From Candidatus Limnocylindrales bacterium (lineage in GTDB: Bacteria > Chloroflexota > Limnocylindria > Limnocylindrales > CSP1-4), in assembly GCA_030647575.1 (NCBI GenBank), contig JAUSJS010000195.1, positions 1 to 9,439 on the forward strand: a DNA stretch of 9,439 nucleotides. The letters are read 5' to 3'. Shown piece after piece: positions 6,559-9,439 of this stretch. Under the pieces are notes generated by a model. The model was not told where the DNA came from and searched no databases. It was given only the letters and a program-made list of their open reading frames with translations. A program made the translations under genes and the position numbers. Position 1 is the first letter of the stretch. Every line of letters starts with the position of its first letter.

Positions 6559-7481
6559 CCGTGACTGCGGGCTCGGCGCCCGAGCGGCTGTCGCCGCTTC
6601 GGACCTGGCTCCTCGCGATCCGGCCGGCCACCCTGCCCGCCGCGATGAGCGGGGTGGCCGTGGGTCTCGGCGCCGCGCTCGCCGTCGGCACGCCCTTCCG
6701 TCCGGATGCCGCGGTCGGCTGTCTCGCCGTCGCGCTGCTCTTGCAATTCACGGCGAACCTGGCCAACGACTTGTCCGATTTCCGGAAGGGCGCCGATACG
6801 CCGGACAGGACGGGCCCGGTCCGGGTCGCCGCGGCCGGCCTCGTGACCGAACGCCAGCTCGAAGTCGCCATCGGCCTGACGGTGGGCTTGGCTGGCGTCG
6901 TGGGCCTGTGGCTCTCAGTCATCGGCGGACCGGTCCTGCTCGGCATCGGCGCCCTCGCGATCGTGGCCGCGCTCGCCTACACGGGCGGTCCTTGGCCGTA
7001 TGGCTATCGAGCGCTCGGCGAGGTCTTCGTCTTCCTCTTCTTCGGCCTGGTCGCCGTCGCCGGGACCGCGTACCTTCAGGCCGGCCGACTCGAGCCGCTG
7101 TTCTTCGCGGCCGCGATCCCGGTTGGCGCCCTCACGACCGCGATCCTCGTCGTCAACAACCTCCGGGACATCCCGACCGATGCAGCGGCCGGCAAACGGA
7201 CGCTCGCGGTCGTCCTGGGTGCGCACGCCACGACGGTCGAGTACGCCGTCCTCCTGCTGGCTGCGTTCACCGTCCCGGTGGCGCTGACGGCGGCCGGACG
7301 CGGCCTCCCGGTCCTGCTGCCGCTGCTGGCGATCCCACTCGCGTCCCCGTTGCTCCGAACGGTTCGGACGTTCACCGAACCACGCCAGCTCAACCCCGTG
7401 CTCAAGGCGACCGCCCGCCTGGCGCTCGTCCATAGCCTGCTCTTCGCGGTCGGTCTGGCGCTCCCGGGTGCGACCGTATGA
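6555..7481 (+). CDS. menA: DHNA polyprenyltransferase MenA (UbiA family)
   Basis: An integral membrane enzyme that attaches the polyprenyl tail to 1,4-dihydroxy-2-naphthoate, releasing CO2 and diphosphate to give demethylmenaquinone. It has 308 residues, mostly hydrophobic helices (about eight or nine). The first Asp-rich motif is NLANDLSDFRKGAD (68-81), the second NNLRDIPTDAAAGKRT (201-216); both bind prenyl diphosphate through Mg2+. LAIRPATLPAA near the N-terminus and YTGGPWPYGYRALGE (142-156) are typical of MenA rather than other UbiA enzymes. The GTG start overlaps the menB stop (GTGA), with no obvious Shine-Dalgarno. Its substrate is free DHNA, so a thioesterase must act between MenB and MenA; none is encoded next to it. 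Confidence 0.95.
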   Translation: MTVTAGSAPERLSPLRTWLLAIRPATLPAAMSGVAVGLGAALAVGTPFRPDAAVGCLAVALLLQFTANLANDLSDFRKGADTPDRTGPVRVAAAGLVTERQLEVAIGLTVGLAGVVGLWLSVIGGPVLLGIGALAIVAALAYTGGPWPYGYRALGEVFVFLFFGLVAVAGTAYLQAGRLEPLFFAAAIPVGALTTAILVVNNLRDIPTDAAAGKRTLAVVLGAHATTVEYAVLLLAAFTVPVALTAAGRGLPVLLPLLAIPLASPLLRTVRTFTEPRQLNPVLKATARLALVHSLLFAVGLALPGATV

Positions 7482-8602
7482 CAACCATCCGCGCCCTCAT
7501 CGCCGATCGAGTCCGGATCCCGTTCCGCCGCCCCTTCCCGACGGCGACGGGGATGTGGATCGAGCGCGATGCATGGCTCATCCGGTTACTCGACGCGGAC
7601 GGTCGGGTCGGGCTTGGCGAGGCTGTCCTGGAACCCGCCACGGGCGACGTGGCGGAGACGATCCTCGGCTCCCTGATCCGTGAAGCTGCCGAGCTCGCGA
7701 CCGTGGGGCGTCTGCCGACCAGGGGAGCCTCAGAGCTCCACGGAGCGCCCGGCCGAGCCCTCAACGCGGCGATCGAGAGCGCGCTGCTCGACCTGGAACG
7801 CCCCGCCCTGCCGGACATCGCACCCGACGGTGAGGGGGTCGGCGTCAACGCAACCATCCCGTCCGTGGGCTCCACCGCTGCAGCCGAGGCGGCCCAGCAG
7901 TCGCTGGAGTCGGGCTTCGGGACGCTCAAGCTGAAGGCCGGCGCGGAACGCGAGACCGACGCCCTCGTGGAGCGCATTCGTGCCATCCGTACGACGGTCG
8001 GCCCTCGCGTGCGGCTTCGGCTCGACGTGAACGGCGCATGGGATCTCGCGACGGCGGAGGACCGGCTCCTGGCCATCGCCCAGTTCGACATCGAGTACGT
8101 CGAGCAGCCCGTGGCGGCCCACGATGTCCACGGGCTTGCCGAGCTGCGCCGCCGCGTACGGGTCCCGATCGCCGCCGACGAGGCCGCCGAATCCGTGCAC
8201 GCCGTCCGAGCCCTGCTGGCGGCCGACGCGGTGGACGTGCTCGTCGTCAAGCCCGCCCGGGTCGGCGGCCCGACGGCGGTCGCCGAGATCGCCGAGGTCG
8301 CCGCCGAGAGAGGCGTGCCCGTGGTCATCAGTACCCTCTTCGAGACCGGCGTCGGGATCGCCGCCGCCCTCGCCGCGGCCGCCGTCCTGCCGGAGGTCGA
8401 TGCTTCTCGATTGGCGGAGCGACCCGACCACGGGCTCGCCACCGCGGGCCTCCTGGACCACGACCTGCTCCGGGAGTCCCTGATCGTGGCGCGCGGCCGG
8501 ATGCACGCTCCGTGCACTCCCGGGAGTGGCGGCCTCGGGATCGTCCTGGACCTTCGTGCGCTGGACCGGTTCCGCGTCGAGGCGGTCGGGGCGCTGGCAT
8601 GA
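7478..8602 (+). CDS. menC: o-Succinylbenzoate synthase MenC (enolase superfamily)
   Basis: Dehydrates SHCHC to o-succinylbenzoate. The 374-residue protein has an N-terminal capping domain (about 1-120, opening with IRIPFRRPF-like sequence) and a (beta/alpha)7beta barrel. Barrel residues are all present: K151 and K153 in TLKLKAG, Mg2+ ligands D183 (RLDVNGAW), E209 (YVEQPV) and D234 (AADEAA), and K258 (VVKPARVGG) as the second catalytic lysine. Relatives with the same residues include N-succinylamino-acid racemases and dipeptide epimerases, so sequence alone is not fully decisive. Its place between menA and menE, with no other OSBS candidate, makes MenC by far the best call. The ATG overlaps the menA stop (ATGA), and the Shine-Dalgarno is weak. 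Confidence 0.92.
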   Translation: MTTIRALIADRVRIPFRRPFPTATGMWIERDAWLIRLLDADGRVGLGEAVLEPATGDVAETILGSLIREAAELATVGRLPTRGASELHGAPGRALNAAIESALLDLERPALPDIAPDGEGVGVNATIPSVGSTAAAEAAQQSLESGFGTLKLKAGAERETDALVERIRAIRTTVGPRVRLRLDVNGAWDLATAEDRLLAIAQFDIEYVEQPVAAHDVHGLAELRRRVRVPIAADEAAESVHAVRALLAADAVDVLVVKPARVGGPTAVAEIAEVAAERGVPVVISTLFETGVGIAAALAAAAVLPEVDASRLAERPDHGLATAGLLDHDLLRESLIVARGRMHAPCTPGSGGLGIVLDLRALDRFRVEAVGALA

Positions 8603-9439
8603 GCCCCCTCGGGCCCCTTGCCCTCTCGGCCCGGCGTGCCGCCGCCGACTCGGGAACGGCGCTGGCGGTCGTCGATGGGCCCGTTCGCTGGAGCTGGGGA
8701 GAGCTCGACAGGCACGCCGATGCGGTCGCTCGGCGGCTCATCCGCGCGGGCGTCGGACCGGCGGATCGCGTCGCGCTGCTGGCTGCGCCGTCCGCCGCGG
8801 CCATCGCGGCGCTGCACGGGATCGCGCGAGTCGCCGCCGTCGCCGCCCCACTCGGGCTCGGCCTCACTGCGACTGAGCTCGCCGCCACGGTCGAGGTGAT
8901 GAACCCGCGCCTGGCCATCTGTGGTCCGGGCCACGATGCGGCCGCGGCTGCGCTGGGCAGGCCGCTACTCACGCTCGAGGAGCTGATCGCCTCGGGCCCG
9001 GGGCCAGAGTCAGAGCTGGTCGATGCTTCGACCTCGGATCGTGCCGCGCCGGCGGTGGTCGTCCTCACGTCGGGAACCACGGGGCACCCAAAGGCCGCGG
9101 TCCTGTCGACCGCCGCGCTCATCGCGAGTGCAGAGGCATGGCTGGCGGTGCTGCCTGCTGCGACAGGCTGGCTCCTGACACTCGGGCTCGGGCATGTCGG
9201 CGGACTCGGGGTCGTCTGGCGGGCGGCCCTGTCAAGCGTCCCGCTGGTCGTCCTTCCCCGTCCGGATACGACCGAGATCCTCGCGGCGCTGACCGGCGAT
9301 CCTGCGCCCAGCCACGTCTCGCTGGTCCCGACGATGCTGGTCCGGCTGCTGGACAGTGTCGCCGACGGGCGCCCACCGGCGACACTCCGAGCCATCCTCC
9401 TTGGTGGTGGGCCCATCGCCCCCGAGCTGGTCATCCGGG
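8599..9439 (+). CDS. menE: o-Succinylbenzoate-CoA ligase MenE (3' partial)
   Basis: An ANL-superfamily enzyme that adenylates o-succinylbenzoate and transfers it to CoA, feeding MenB. The frame opens at ATG 8599, overlapping the menC stop (ATGA), and runs off the right edge after 280 codons without a stop. Full-length MenE is usually about 450-500 residues, so the C-terminal lid with its catalytic lysine is outside the window. Visible features are the N-terminal WSWGELDRHADAVARRL region, the nucleotide-binding loop TSGTTGHPKAAVLS (157-170), LGLGHVGGLGVVWRA (195-209), LVPTMLVRLL (242-251) and AILLGGGPI (265-273). The loop has Ala where many ANL enzymes have Gly after PK, a tolerated change. 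Operon position supports MenE over other acyl-CoA ligases. Confidence 0.93.
   Translation, partial: MSPLGPLALSARRAAADSGTALAVVDGPVRWSWGELDRHADAVARRLIRAGVGPADRVALLAAPSAAAIAALHGIARVAAVAAPLGLGLTATELAATVEVMNPRLAICGPGHDAAAAALGRPLLTLEELIASGPGPESELVDASTSDRAAPAVVVLTSGTTGHPKAAVLSTAALIASAEAWLAVLPAATGWLLTLGLGHVGGLGVVWRAALSSVPLVVLPRPDTTEILAALTGDPAPSHVSLVPTMLVRLLDSVADGRPPATLRAILLGGGPIAPELVIR

Noticed and set aside
7478..8602. N-succinylamino-acid racemase or dipeptide epimerase instead of MenC
   Set aside because: Active-site residues are shared, but the gene lies inside a men operon that otherwise lacks the OSB synthase step.
7402..9434. Two long minus-strand open frames opposite menC and menE
   Set aside because: Low-complexity Ala/Ser/Arg composition and no motif; the plus-strand genes here have full catalytic signatures and coupled starts.

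Overview
The window is a high-GC bacterial segment dominated by one complete-looking block of menaquinone (vitamin K2) biosynthesis by the classical isochorismate/o-succinylbenzoate (Men) route. High GC, strongly G/C-ending codons, frequent GTG starts and an XRE-type regulator of a kind common in Actinomycetota and Chloroflexota suggest one of those phyla. A soil-type Chloroflexota genome is my preferred guess, but the sequence alone does not settle it.

Layout. Positions 588 to 1 (minus strand, cut by the left edge) encode a helix-turn-helix protein with a C-terminal domain that looks like a PD-(D/E)XK nuclease fold. Positions 589-1003 are a divergent intergenic region. It ends in a probable promoter and a perfect 8+8 bp inverted repeat directly in front of a TetR-family gene. 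From about 1007 to the right edge, eight genes run on the plus strand without a single intergenic base: tetR, menF, menD, menH, menB, menA, menC and menE (3' end cut off). All seven junctions are 4-bp stop/start overlaps (ATGA or GTGA), so the block should be one transcript with coupled translation, probably controlled by the TetR repressor encoded by its own first gene.

Pathway. MenF turns chorismate into isochorismate. MenD adds the succinyl-semialdehyde unit of 2-oxoglutarate to give SEPHCHC. MenH eliminates pyruvate to give SHCHC. MenC dehydrates this to o-succinylbenzoate and MenE activates it with CoA. MenB cyclises the CoA ester to DHNA-CoA, and MenA, a membrane UbiA-family enzyme, prenylates free DHNA. 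Two steps are not encoded here: DHNA-CoA hydrolysis (MenI-type thioesterase) and the final methylation (MenG/UbiE).

I see no mobile element, CRISPR array, RNA gene or wholly unknown system. The observations most worth checking are the 7-of-7 overlap architecture with uneven ribosome binding sites, the TetR operator, the HTH/nuclease-fold protein at the left edge, and the MenB bicarbonate-site variant.
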